Source: Caenorhabditis elegans (lineage: Eukaryota > Nematoda > Chromadorea > Rhabditida > Rhabditidae). From it: 64,000 nt of DNA. The stretch lies in assembly GCF_000002985.6 (NCBI RefSeq), contig NC_003282.8:2294001-2358000 (forward strand), in the 5' to 3' direction. Shown here piece after piece: positions 1-10,445 of the stretch (the stretch's first letter is position 1; each line of letters starts with the position of its first letter). The notes under the pieces are model-generated. The model did not search any database and was not told where the DNA came from. It saw only the letters and a list, made by a program, of their open reading frames with translations. Position numbers and translations under genes: made by a program.

Positions 1-110
1 AATTTGTTAAAAAATGAAAAATTCTAGCAAATCGGCAATTCGGCAAATTGCCGGAATTGAAAATTTCCGGCAAATCGGCAAACTGGCAACTTGCCGAAAA
101 AAATTTCAGT
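1..110. repeat. Fragment of TTGCCGGAA repeat family
   Basis: Repeated short units related to CGGCAATTTGCCGGAA at the window edge. The same family forms the larger array at 1383-1650. The unit is close to self-complementary (TTGCCG / CGGCAA). No coding potential is inferred. Confidence 0.6.
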
Positions 111-1079
111 TGGGGTTTACCCCTGACATGAACCATTGAAGCCACCAGGTAGGAGTAAAAAGATTGACTCCGAATTTGAAACTTAAAGTTCAACAAATCA
201 TATCTCCAAAACGAAAAGAGATACAAAAAAGTTGCCAACTAATATATTGTAGCATATCTTTGTATCTAAAAATCCTGCCGAGTTATGAGCCCTCAAAGTC
301 AAACACCTCCCCCCCTACCGCCTTTAATTAGATTCCGGTGTTCACACCTCCAAACGCTTGTGATAATAAAGTGTGAGACTTCCAGCCGTGACCGTCTCTT
401 CCTTTCCACCTTACCGTCACAATAATTGAGGGGTTTTGTTGTCAAGAGGCGCGTACAAAGGACCGGCGGGGCCGGATTAGCTCTTCTTCTTCGTCCTCTT
501 CGTGGAGAAATCCTATGAAGGAAGAAAGGGATTATTATTAATGCATTAATGTATTGTGACAACATTTTGTCCGAAATTTGGTGGGACTTTTGACCTAATT
601 CAATTTCGATTTAAAGTTACAGGTAACATTCTAACATTCTAACATTCCTTTGCGGTAGAACTTTATGGGAACAGACGAAAAAACCAACACGAAAAATACG
701 GGGGTGGTCTAGTGCCTCTTAACGGTATTTGGGAGGACACAGCCGTTGGAAGAAGACATGATTTGTTTCATTGCCAAGATAAGGAGGCGAGAAAGAAAAT
801 GTTCCGTTTTTTTGTGTGTCACATCACAGGGGAAAGACGCACTGTATACGTCCAAGAGACATCCGTCGCGCCGCACTTTGTCCCGATTCCGGGTACAGAT
901 TAGAGAGGGAACCGAGAGGATATCCGTTAATGGAGAAAGGTTCTGGAGCGAGCTGTTCTTCTGGGAATTTTGACGACGGTGTGTTGAATTTTGGTACGAA
1001 ATCATTTACTATATATAAAGCGCTTATTCCGTTTGTCCATAGTTTGTAGTCTTTGTAGTCTTTGTAGTCTGCAAAGTTT
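111..1079. other. Non-repetitive stretch without a supported gene
   Basis: About 1 kb of less AT-rich sequence, including pyrimidine-rich runs near 300-500 and a TATATAAAG box near 1013. Open frames of 60-100 codons exist on both strands (for example 709-1005 minus), but none has a convincing start, splice context or recognisable domain. It could be a promoter or untranslated region of a gene off the left edge, or an exon I cannot identify. I see nothing decisive. Confidence 0.3.
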
Positions 1080-1345
1080 TAGCTTCTGGAGGGATAGTGA
1101 GTTGGGTTAGTGTAGGGATATAACCGGGGTACTGTAGTGGTACAATAGTGGTACGGTAGGAGTACTGTAAGATTACGGTAGTTTCAGAAAAATTAGTTTT
1201 CAGCTCTAGAAGTCGGGGGCCGCGCCGGAGGTGCGGTCCACGGCTGGTATATACATATATGGCTAAAAATGGAGATTTCGTGAAAATTGAAATTGACATT
1301 GACAATTGCTCGGCGCCAAATGTTAGCTTGTTTTTGAGATTTAGG
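1080..1345. repeat. Interspersed repeat with TACTGTAGTGGTAC units
   Basis: Short degenerate direct repeats of a GGTACTGTAG-type unit (about 1128-1190) are followed by AGTTTTCAGCTCTAGAAGTC and a GC-rich hairpin near 1215-1245. The pattern matches dispersed worm repeats in general. I cannot name the family. Confidence 0.4.
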
Positions 1346-1382
1346 ACAATCATAGCAGAATCTTGTTAAAAATTACTTAAAG

Positions 1383-1655
1383 GTGATTCCGGCAATTTGC
1401 CGAATTGCCGATTTTTCGGAAATTTTCAATTCCAGCAATTTGCCGAATTGCCGATTTGCCGGAAACTTTCAATTCCAGCAATTTGCCGAATTGCCGATTT
1501 GCCGGAAAATTTTCAATTTCGGCAATTTGCCGAATTGCCGATTTGCGAGAATTTTTCAATTTCGGCAAGTTGCCAGTTTGCCGATTTGCCGGAAATTTTC
1601 AATTCCGGCACATTTTCGATGTTTCATAATTTCCGGTCAAAGTTTTGGCAAATCG
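1383..1655. repeat. TTGCCGAATTGCCGGAA tandem array
   Basis: Five to six imperfect copies of a unit of about 50 bp made of GCAATTTGCCGAATTGCCG plus TTGCCGGAAATTTTCAATTC. The apparent reading frames here on both strands are periodic low-complexity peptides produced by the repeat, not genes. Confidence 0.8.
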
Positions 1656-2099
1656 CCAAAATTTTGAAAAAAATGAGCTTTTCAGGAAATCCGAAGAATT
1701 TTTTTTACACTGATATTTGGTTATTTTGGCACCATAGGAGTAGTTTTTAGCACTTTCTCCACTGGCGCGACTCGACTTTTAATATGAAAATATGTGTAAA
1801 ATTAGAAATCAAGTGAACATTGAAATTGACACCTACAATTGCTCGGAACGAAATACTAGCTTGGTAATTTGGATATCCGTGGCGAAATTGCAAAATTACA
1901 TGATATATTATTTCAGTAATGCTATAGGTGCTATTTTATATTAGAGAGATTGTCAAAAACTCAAGAAATCCAGAAAGTGGAATTCGACACCGACAATTGC
2001 TCACTATCAGTATCAAATATTAGCTATTTGATCTCTGTTTGATGAAAAAACCACAGTTCTGTAGTAACTTTTAATATTTATTGATAAAAAATCTTAAAA

Positions 2100-2613
2100 T
2101 ATACACTATACGAGTCTACCATTCAATTGAGCCCTTTGTTTTACACATGGTGCATCGACCCCGCTAAAAATTTAGTTTCCTAGCTTTGACGTCCCATATC
2201 TTGGTTTATTTGAAAGATAAAAAAAAGTAGTTAACAGCAAAATTGTAGAAAAATGTACAACAAGTGTTTTGTTAGTTTACAATCTCAAATAAAATCAAAA
2301 GACAACCAAGATATGAGCTGTCAAAGTTATGCAAAAGTGGTTTACTCGATGCACCATGTTAAATCCTCCTCACTTTAGAAGCTCTAATTTCAGTTGGTTT
2401 TAAAAATATCAAAATATAGTAAACTAGAAAACTATAAAAAATATGTGACAAACATTTTGTCTGTTGACAATTTTCTGATAAAACCAATGACAACCGAGAT
2501 ATAAACTGGTTAAGTTGAAAGGTGGCATTTTTTCGATGCATCATGTTCGAACAATATGATACTTTTCTACTATAGTGGCAAGTGGAGCTATTGGCACATT
2601 CTCAAAATATTTT
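2100..2613. repeat. CATGGTGCATCGA repeat cluster, left copy of inverted repeat
   Basis: Contains ACATGGTGCATCGACC at about 2144 and inverted boxes near 2347 and 2533. The part from about 2340 to 2613 is present again in inverted orientation at about 5180-5440, so the pair brackets the gene at 3753-5147. A third related copy lies near 7187-7375. Confidence 0.75.
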
Positions 2614-3239
2614 ACCAGAAACATCTTGACCAATTTATTAGGGCAATTTCCTGCCGCCGCCCACCTAAAAATCTGTTATACAATTTGACCTTCCGGGGGG
2701 CGCAGCTCTCAAAAGCCATATGTTGCGGTATGTTTCCCGGGTAGTAGTAAATCTGTCATAGCGGTTGGCGGAATTTCTAATGTTCTCGAATGATGTGTAC
2801 ATATAACAAATGCTTATGATATGTCTGTGTGCCGCCTGTCATCATCATCACTCATTGCCCCTGGAAACGGGCGGTTCGTTTGAGGCGGGTACAGAGAGAG
2901 AGAGAGAGGGGGGAGGAGATGTATATTGGATAAGGGGGGACCTATAGGTAATGGATATGACACCTTTTGCATGCTGATTCTTATCGAGTTATTAATCAAA
3001 ATAGGGAAATATTGAGATATTTTTAAATCAAAATGTGGGAGGCTGTATCTTTTTGAAAATTTTAAAAATGTTAAGGGACGGTTTCAGGGCCTGATGCCTG
3101 CCTGAAACTTCAAACTTCAAATTTTATCATTTTTATCAATCTGTTAAAAATCAAAATAAGAATGAAAGAAGTTCACGAGAGGCAGGCAGAGGTTGCCTTA
3201 AAGTCAGGCAGGCAGGCGTTTTATCGCCTACGTGGAAGC
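2614..3239. other. Gene-free stretch left of the hAT-type MITE
   Basis: Mixed sequence with a simple AG repeat (about 2891-2912) and short GGCAGGCAG-type repeats at about 3090-3225. No open frame with splice support was found. It lies just upstream of the MITE and of the three-exon gene, so part of it may be that gene's original promoter. Confidence 0.35.
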
Positions 3240-3675
3240 CAGGGGTGTGCGGCAAATTTGCCGAATTTGCCGAATTTGCCGAGCACGGCAAATTTCAAAA
3301 AAGTAGATTTGCCGAATTTGCCGAATTTGCCGCACACGTCAAAAATTTGACAGTACAATTTTGACTAAAACTATTGATTTTTTAGCCAAAAATTTAGTAA
3401 AATGATACAAAATTGAGCTATTTTGATGCTTAAACAGACATACTACGCGGAACTTATTCAGAAACCAGATGTGTGTTAAGAATTCAGTAGTTTTGGTGCT
3501 CCAAAAAACATAAAAAAAATATCAAATTTTTCCGAGTTTGTTAAGCACGGCGAATTTGCCGAATTTGCCGAATTTGCCGAATTTGCCGAATTTGCCGTGC
3601 TCGGCAAATATTGAAAAAAGAGATTTGCCGAATTTACCGAGCTCGGCAAATTTTGAGATTTGCCGCACACCCCTG
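3240..3675. mobile_element. hAT-type MITE (436 bp)
   Basis: The ends are inverted: CAGGGGTGTGCGGCAAAT at the left and its complement ending CACACCCCTG at the right. The 8 bp GTGGAAGC occurs immediately outside both ends (3232-3239 and 3676-3683), as expected of a target-site duplication. An 8-bp duplication plus CAGGG termini is the classical hAT signature. Sub-terminal TTGCCGAATTTGCCG tandem repeats fill both arms. There is no transposase frame, so it is non-autonomous. It sits only 77 bp before the ATG of the next gene. Confidence 0.85.
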
Positions 3676-3752
3676 GTGGAAGCCCTAGGAGAGGCTACAG
3701 CAGTTATTCCAAAATTCTCAAGGTGGGTTCAAAAATTTCCTAAATTTTTCTC

Positions 3753-5147
3753 ATGTCCTCAAAAAAAAGCAAATACACTACTAAAACTGAATCATGCACT
3801 ACCAGATGCCTATCAGTCGCACCTTTTGATGACCTTCCCCCCTGGTTATCTCCAAAATGATGATCTCACAAAAATCCGTGAAGACGCAATAATATTTATG
3901 TTCCACCCTTCCACATCTTTCCGATATAACCTATCATTAGTACGGTTTTCTTGTTGGATAAAGAGGTTTCAGGGGCTGACAAAATATTTAATATGAATTG
4001 AGTAGAGGGGTTTTTCATATGATACTACCCTAAAAACATTCCGGATGACTGATCTTTTTAGGACCCCCACTTCACCCCATTCAAGCACCTCTTCTTTGTC
4101 GGCCATATATTCCGATCCGTCAATTTTGGTCGCAGATGACTTTAATCCGCAACTTCAGCTGCTCCGAAAGAGCACAACAACAATAACAACAGATAAGGAA
4201 GACAAGAGACCCGTAAATAGTGAAGAACAGATGCTAGTTGGGATGGTTTTAGGGGTAACAGTAAAGCATATATATCAAGAAAATTCAAAGGTATAGAAGA
4301 ATATCAAAATGAGTGATTTTCACCCATTTGAAGATACTTTCAGAAAAATTGCAAAGCACGTAAAAATGCATTAAATTATTGGAGGACACTATTACAGACT
4401 CTGTGGCATAGTAAAGACAAAAGGTTGTATTTTATTCCAGCCATGTGTTTAATGTAACGTTTTGCAAATGGATATAAAAACAATAGTTCCAGTTATGAAC
4501 CTTTAAAGCTCTAAACATTGTCATGTGGTTTGATTTAACTTGACTCTTCAACAAGAAGTATCTAAATATATAAACGTATCAAACACACACCCTCCCCTCC
4601 GACTTATTAATTGACACCATATGTCGTATGTATATATATACAAAAGTGATTGGGTGTGAAAATGCGGTAGAAATCAAACAAAAATGGGGGACCTGCGGTA
4701 CTGTGAGGCGGAAATATGTATAGAGGGAGTTGGATTTATACCGAAAATTTCGTCTTGACAATTATTTTAGAATTGAATTTTATCGTGTTATTTTTTTTGA
4801 AAATTCTGCTCAAAGTTTTAAAAAATACCCTATGTTTTGGCAAAATTTAAGTCATTTTTCTCACAAATTTCTTGAAAATTCTACTCAAAAACTTGAGAAA
4901 AAAGAAACACCATACTAAATCATCAAATCATCATTAAAACCAAATACGGATTAGCTGCTCTACCCAAAGCGACACACATTCATCAATTCTTATCGGATTT
5001 TACCCGCAAAAACCAAAACTAAATTCAGAAAAAAAGAGAAAAAAGTGGCAGGGAGAGGAATCAGTAGTTGAGCATCAACCGACAGGTGGAAGAGCATGGT
5101 CGTTACGGTTTATTCAGCCGTCTGGCAGGAAGAACAAATTGGTTTGA
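3753..5147 (+). CDS. Unrecognised three-exon gene, predicted 122 aa basic protein
   Basis: Proposed exons are 3753-3844, 4062-4219 and 5029-5147. Each junction has GT/AG, acceptors TTTTTAG and AATTCAG, and the three pieces stay in one frame (369 nt, 122 residues plus TGA). The N-terminus begins MSSKKSKYTTK and continues through DDLPPW. The middle is Ser/Thr-rich (TSPHSSTSSLSAIYSDPS). The third exon starts with a basic cluster, KKKRKKW, that could act as a nuclear localisation signal, and the protein ends GRKNKLV. No signal peptide or membrane segment is visible, and I recognise no family. A second reading keeps exon 2 open to a stop at 4296. The hAT-type MITE lies 77 bp upstream and an inverted repeat pair flanks the locus. 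The exon model is inferred from sequence only. Confidence 0.5.
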
Positions 5148-5179
5148 AACTTGTTCTACTAGACTAGTTAGTAAAATAT

Positions 5180-5440
5180 TTTGAGAATGTGCCAATAGCT
5201 CCACTTGCCACTATAGTAGAAAAGTATCATATTGTTCGAACATCCTTTCAACTTTACCAGTTGTCATTGTCATTGTCATTGTCATTGACTCGGTTGTCAT
5301 TGGTTTTATCAGAAAATTGTCAACTGACAAAATGTTTGTCACATATTTTTTTAAAGTTTTCTAGTTTACTATATTTTGATATTTTTAAAATCAACTGAAA
5401 TTAGAGCTTCTAAAGTGAGGAGGATTTAACATGGTGCATC
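5180..5440. repeat. Right copy of inverted repeat flanking the 122 aa gene
   Basis: This is the reverse complement of about 2340-2613, recognisable from TGCCAATAGCTCCACTTGCC through GAGGAGGATTTAACATGGTG. This copy carries four TGTCAT units (about 5262-5287) where the left copy has none, so a small tandem expansion has occurred since the copies separated. Confidence 0.75.
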
Positions 5441-7656
5441 AGCTCATATCTTGGTTGTCTTTTGATTTTATTTGAAATTGTCAACTAACAAAACATTTTT
5501 CAAATATTTTGCTATAATTTTTTCATTTTAAAATTACTAGCATTAAAATAAATAGAGATATAGGCTGTCCAACAAATTAACCTCAAATGAACCCACTTTG
5601 GCAGCTTATGCAACTTTATCAGTTGATATCTTGATTGACATTGGTTTTATCAGAAAATTGTCAACTAAAAAATTGTTTTTCACATATTTTTCTATAGTTT
5701 TGTATTTTACTATATGTTGATATTTTAAAAATGAACCGAAATATGTGCTCCTAAAGTGTAGAGGTTCAAACATGGTGCATAACTTTGTCACCACTTTCCT
5801 TGGCTATCTTTGGTTCTATCAAAAAACTTTTAACTAACAAAACAAATTTCATATGTTGTTCTATAACTTTGTAGTTACATATTTTTTCGTATCTTAAACA
5901 TTAACCGAAATATAAACTGCCAAAGTTGCCCAATCAATGCACCATGTCCCCTAATTTTTCATTTCACATTTCGACTGTTCAAATCACAATAAGCAAATTG
6001 CCGAAAAATGTGAAATTTTTCATTCAAAATAAAAATCACTATCAGCAATTTTGAGCCAAACTTCATTGAGCACATTTGCTTTTAGTAGCAAGTGTGTTTT
6101 GCTCCAAATACTATAAAAAATAAACTAACTTCTTATATCCAAAATTCCCTCAATCGTATGTTTCGGAGATTCTTCTTCCTCGGCTTCTTCCGAACTCGAC
6201 GGCGGCTCTTTTTTGACCTGCAAAAGAATACTATTTAGGAGTCATGAAGTCAGTGGACAAACCTTCAAAAGGTCAATGTGATTCATTTTCGTGTAAACTG
6301 TAGAGTGTCGGCGCTTTCTTTTGACCTGGAAAATGGTACGGGGTGGCGGCGGCTGATGAAAGATGACGTGGCAATGAGTGACGAGCTGGCTACTATTTTC
6401 AGTGACTCTATAGATAACAAGGGACGGGAGGGGGGCTGTAAAATGCGGAAATTTACAACACTTTTTGCTCACTTATTGTTGAATTGAATCTACATTATAA
6501 AAACACGATAATTTTAAGATATGAGCAAAACTTGCTGTCACTTTACGATCTCATGCCTACCTTATGCCTACTCTAGGCACCAGGCAGGCATAAAGGCCTA
6601 CTGTACAATTCATAAAAAAAGAATGAAGTATGTGGAAAGTGGGACAATTATTAATATCTTCAAATTTTAATGCGTTGTGACACAAGACACAAGGGAAAAG
6701 TTTTAGTTTCAAAGGCCTAATTCCCTTGGCTAATACGATTTTAAACGGAAGAGGAGAGGTTTAATGTTAGAATAATTTAAAAGTTGAGGGAAATGGTTTA
6801 GTCTTAGATTTTTTTTAAAAGTAAAATCATATATTGGAAATCACAAAAGTTGGTCTGCTCAAAAGTTGTTTAAGTGTAATGAAGAATTTTTTTTTAGCTA
6901 TTTGATAATTATTTTATAATACCTGCAATGTTTTTGTATGTCTTCTTACTTCAAAATAGCTCAAAATTGTCTGAAATTGCCCAAAAAACTCTTTGAAAAC
7001 CCGCCAAACAACGTAGGAAACCGAAACTTGCTCGAGACTTAACTTTGAAAACTTGGTTGTTTTTGTCAACTGACAAAATATTGTACAATTATGCAATTAA
7101 CATTATTAATCAATTTAAAACAAACCAAATTTTTTTCCACTTGCCAATATATAACTATTTTGGAAAATTAGAAAATCATCATATTAAACGAACATGGTGC
7201 ATCGAAAAAAAACTTCAACTTTACCAGTTTATATTTCGGTTGTCATTGGTTTTATCAGAAAATTGTCAACTGACAAAATGTTTGTCACATATTTTTTTAT
7301 AGTTTTCTAGTTTACTATATTTTGATATTTTTAAAATCAACTGAAATTAGAGCTTCTAAAGTGAGGAGGATTTAACTGCATAACTTTGACAGCTCATATC
7401 TTGGTTGTCTTTTGATTTTATTTGAAATTGACAACTAACAAAACATTTTTCAAATATTTTTCTATAATTTTCTCATTTTAAAATTACTAGCATTAAAATA
7501 AATAGAGATATAGGCTGTCCAAGAAGGAACGACATGGTGCATCAATTGAACCTCAAATGAACCCACTTTGGCAGCCTATGCAACTTTATCAGTTGACATC
7601 TTGATTGACATTGGTTTTATCAGAAAATTGCCAACTAAAAAATTGTTTTTCACATA
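5280..7656. repeat. Directly duplicated CATGGTGCATC block
   Basis: The stretch 5280-5690 recurs in direct orientation at about 7240-7665 with high identity, including the boxes TTTTATCAGAAAATTGTCAA and GGATTTAAC. Between the copies lie the small minus-strand exons (6125-6325) and A/T-rich DNA. The second copy was later split by the 450 bp element at 7657-8106. Confidence 0.7.
6125..6325 (-). CDS. Last two exons of an unidentified gene with an eh1/octapeptide-like C-terminus
   Basis: Two exons read on the minus strand, 6263-6325 and 6125-6217, both phase 0, with acceptors TTTCCAG and TTTGCAG and a GT donor between. They encode VKRKRRHSTVYTKMNHIDLLK, then an acidic stretch VKKEPPSSSEEAEEEES, then PKHTIEGILDIRS and a TAG stop at 6125. 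HTIEGILD resembles the octapeptide/eh1 Groucho-binding motif (HSIDGILG in Pax proteins), and KRKRR resembles a nuclear localisation signal, so a transcription factor is a reasonable guess. No DNA-binding exon was found upstream. A possible preceding 48-nt exon near 6932-6979 would also be phase 0 but is weak. The gene is therefore 5' incomplete in my model. Confidence 0.5.
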
Positions 7657-8106
7657 CCGTATATCTTCTATTAATATGGCCTCCCTATTAGACTTGCACT
7701 CCCTATTAGTATTGCCCCTCGGAGACCTTCCGAAAATTAGTATGGCACTCCCTATTAGTCTTGCACTCCCTAATAGCCTTGCGTTTACTCTTTTTTATTG
7801 CAGGCCCGTCTTGTTAACTTCAGGATTTCAACAAAAAAATTTGCCTATTTTGCAACAGTTTTTCACAACATTTCTACGAGATTGAAGTTTTTGAACTTAT
7901 TATATATGTTACAATTAAAAGCAAATTTTCTGAATTTTTACATAAGATTCGAGCTTTTTCAGAAAAAAACTAGTAAGCTCAAAGTCAGAAAAATGTTCTG
8001 AAAATTAGTATTGCACTCCCTAATAGTCTTGCACTCCCTATTAGTATTGCAAGCGGGAAGACCATCGAAAAATAGTATTGCAGCCATATTAATAGAAGAA
8101 ATACGG
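7657..8106. mobile_element. 450 bp MITE with TA target duplication
   Basis: The left end CCGTATATCTTCTATTAAT and the right end ATTAATAGAAGAAATACGG are inverted copies. Both ends abut TA (7655-7656 and 8107-8108). The duplicated paralogous sequence at 5641-5700 has a single uninterrupted TA (5685-5686) at the matching position, so it is a preserved empty site. TA duplication points to the Tc1/mariner-type superfamily. The interior holds several copies of ACTCCCTATTAGTCTTGC in both halves and no transposase. Confidence 0.9.
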
Positions 8107-9160
8107 TATTTTTCTATAGTTTTCTAGTTTACTATACGTTGATATCTTTAAAATCGATCGAAATATGGTCTTCTAAAGTGTAGAGGATCAAACATGGTGC
8201 ATCGAATTCACACGCTCAACTTTGCCAGCTCATACCACGGTTATCTTTTGATTTTATTTGAAACTGTCATTTTAACAAAACATTTTTCAGCCATTTTTCT
8301 ATATTGTTCTAATGTCAAACTTACTAACATTCTAAAAATGATTAGAGATATAGGCTGTCAAAGAAGGAAAGTCGTGGCAGTGCGTCGAATGAACCCACTC
8401 TTGCTCTACTTTAGCAGCCTATACCTCGGATGTCTTTAATTTTATTTTAATAAAATTTTAATAAAATATTGGCAACTGACAAAATATTTGTTAACACATT
8501 TTCTATAATTTCTGTGCAAATGCATAGAAATATTTCAAATGAACTGGGATACAAAATGACAAAGAAGAATGATATGGTGCATAGCTCAACTTTGGCAGCA
8601 CATACCAAAAAATTGCCAACTATCACAATACTTAAATTTAGAATTTATTTCTTTGTAATTTAGTTCAAAATTTGTTAATATCTCTAAACTGAACAGACCT
8701 ATGAGTCATCAAAGTATACAACTTTGACAGCTCATATCTCGGTTGTCTATAACTTAATCAAAACAAAAAAAGTCAACTATAAATTTGTGGATATTCTCAA
8801 GTAAAAAAGGGTGACTAACAGAGCAAGTTATATGTATAGAAAAAAAAATACAAAAAAATCTAAACTTTGAAATATCGCTGATTTCCGTCAAGAAATCAGC
8901 GAAATCGATAAACTTTGAGAGAGATAAACCTCATGATGATGGGGCTCCAGGATTCTCTACTCGATGAGAGAGAGAATCGTTACAGCGTGTGCTCCTGCAG
9001 AGCAGAGATAGGGGGATGAAGCATGAGACTGAGAGATATCGACAAGTTTGAGACAAGACGGGATCAACATTACTCATCAACATTCTTCTTGTCAAAAATT
9101 TGTTAAAGGATTGTGAGAGTAGAACACAGAATATCAAAAAAAGATCACTCGAAAATATTG
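8107..9160. other. Diverged CATGGTGCATC repeats and unassigned sequence
   Basis: Further CATGGTGCATCG boxes lie near 8193 and 8574, with TTTGACAGCTCATATCTCGG-like spacers. From about 8930 to 9130 the sequence is less AT-rich and holds a 68-codon minus-strand frame. It has no clear splice pair and no recognisable motif, so I do not call it a gene. Confidence 0.4.
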
Positions 9161-9960
9161 ATTTTAAGCCGAGTTCTGACCATTTGAAGTTGGTGGCCTA
9201 CAAACCCAAAAAATTCTGGTTTTTCGGTCATCGTAACCATTCTATGGGTTTGATTGAGATATTTTGAACATTTTTTCATTTTTTTTTTTCAATCTTGAAA
9301 TTAATCCGAGGTAAGAGGAGGTTTTGAGAGTTGGCGGCCGAGTTTTGGAGATCTAGGCCACCAAAGTCTAATGAAAACTACACAAGCTATCTAATACAGA
9401 TTTCAGATTTAAAGAATACAAATTTTAAGCCAAGTTAGAGCGATTTGAAGCTGGTGGCCTAGAAACCCTTATTTTGGGTTTTTAGGCCATCTTTATTTCT
9501 GGGTTTGTGTTTTTAAATAAAAATTCTAGTCTTTAGTATTTCAAAAATTTTTGAATTTTTCAAAACAAATTGGTGGCCTAGAACCCAATGTTTTGGGTTT
9601 CTAGGCCACCAATTTCAACGCACCTGTTGGTGGTTGTTGGCCTAGTTTTTGGTTTCTAGGCCACCAAAAAAACAACTTTCATGATCCGTAACTTTATGGA
9701 AAATCAATATTTTTTGAAAAATTCTAAAATATTTGAGAGCTATATCAGGAATAAAAATGCAAAATAATAAACAGGGCCTAACAATCCGAAAATTGGGTTT
9801 CTAGACCACCAACTTTCATTGCTCATAACTCGGCCGAAAATTCGAATTTTTAGAAAATTCTAAACCTACTTTATTTGCTACTAAATTTTTAGGCAACCAA
9901 CTTCAAGCCACCATAGTTTGGCTCGAAATCCAGACTTTTCGAAAATTCTAAAACTATGAA
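9160..9960. repeat. GGTGGCCTAGAAACCC hairpin repeats
   Basis: Repeated pairs of GGTGGCCTAGAAACCC and its complement GGGTTTCTAGGCCACC are separated by roughly 10-30 bp, so several copies can form hairpins. Seven to eight half-sites are visible. No coding potential. Confidence 0.7.
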
Positions 9961-10305
9961 AAAAAAGTTCAATTTTTTCAGAAAAAAAAACTCAAAAAAC
10001 TTTAAAAATGCCTTCGAACACAAGAAAAATTAAAGGAATGTGCGAAAAAAGCGAAAAAATGCCTTGTGTGCCGACCGACGGACTACAAAGTTTTGCCCCC
10101 AACTTCTGCGCCGCCCGTAGCTTCTCAGTTTCTTAGCTGAAACTTGATACATGTAGCCTTTTTTCTCTACCCAATTTTTTTTGATCTTTTAGTTTTTTTT
10201 TTCTCTGAAAACTGGAGAAAACAGGTAAAGAGAAGGTTCAGGGTAAAATTTTAGGGAACAGGTGTTTTGGGAAAAATCTATAAATCTATGGTGCGAATTG
10301 AAAAA

Positions 10306-10311
10306 TTTATT
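10306..10311 (-). terminator. Polyadenylation signal for mksr-2
   Basis: AATAAA on the minus strand about 135 nt past the mksr-2 stop. This gives a 3' UTR of typical worm length. Confidence 0.5.
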
Positions 10312-10445
10312 AATTGAAGTAAAATAACACATACATAAATTGAAAGAATTTAAGAAAAAAAATCATGAAATTTTTTTTTGAAATTCTTTTTTAAAAATCT
10401 TTTTCCATACAAAGAATATTCCATTTTCAAAGCTATCTACCAAAA

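Noticed and set aside
709..1049. 98-codon minus-strand and 75-77-codon plus-strand frames
   Set aside because: Several frames compete, none has splice sites or known motifs; kept only as an unassigned stretch.
1377..1750. Overlapping open frames on both strands (up to 117 codons)
   Set aside because: They translate the TTGCCG repeat into periodic peptides and have no start or splice context.
8931..9137. 68-codon minus-strand frame in non-repetitive DNA, possible upstream exon of the 6.1 kb gene
   Set aside because: One acceptor-like GCAG exists but the phase and donor do not join convincingly to the known exons.
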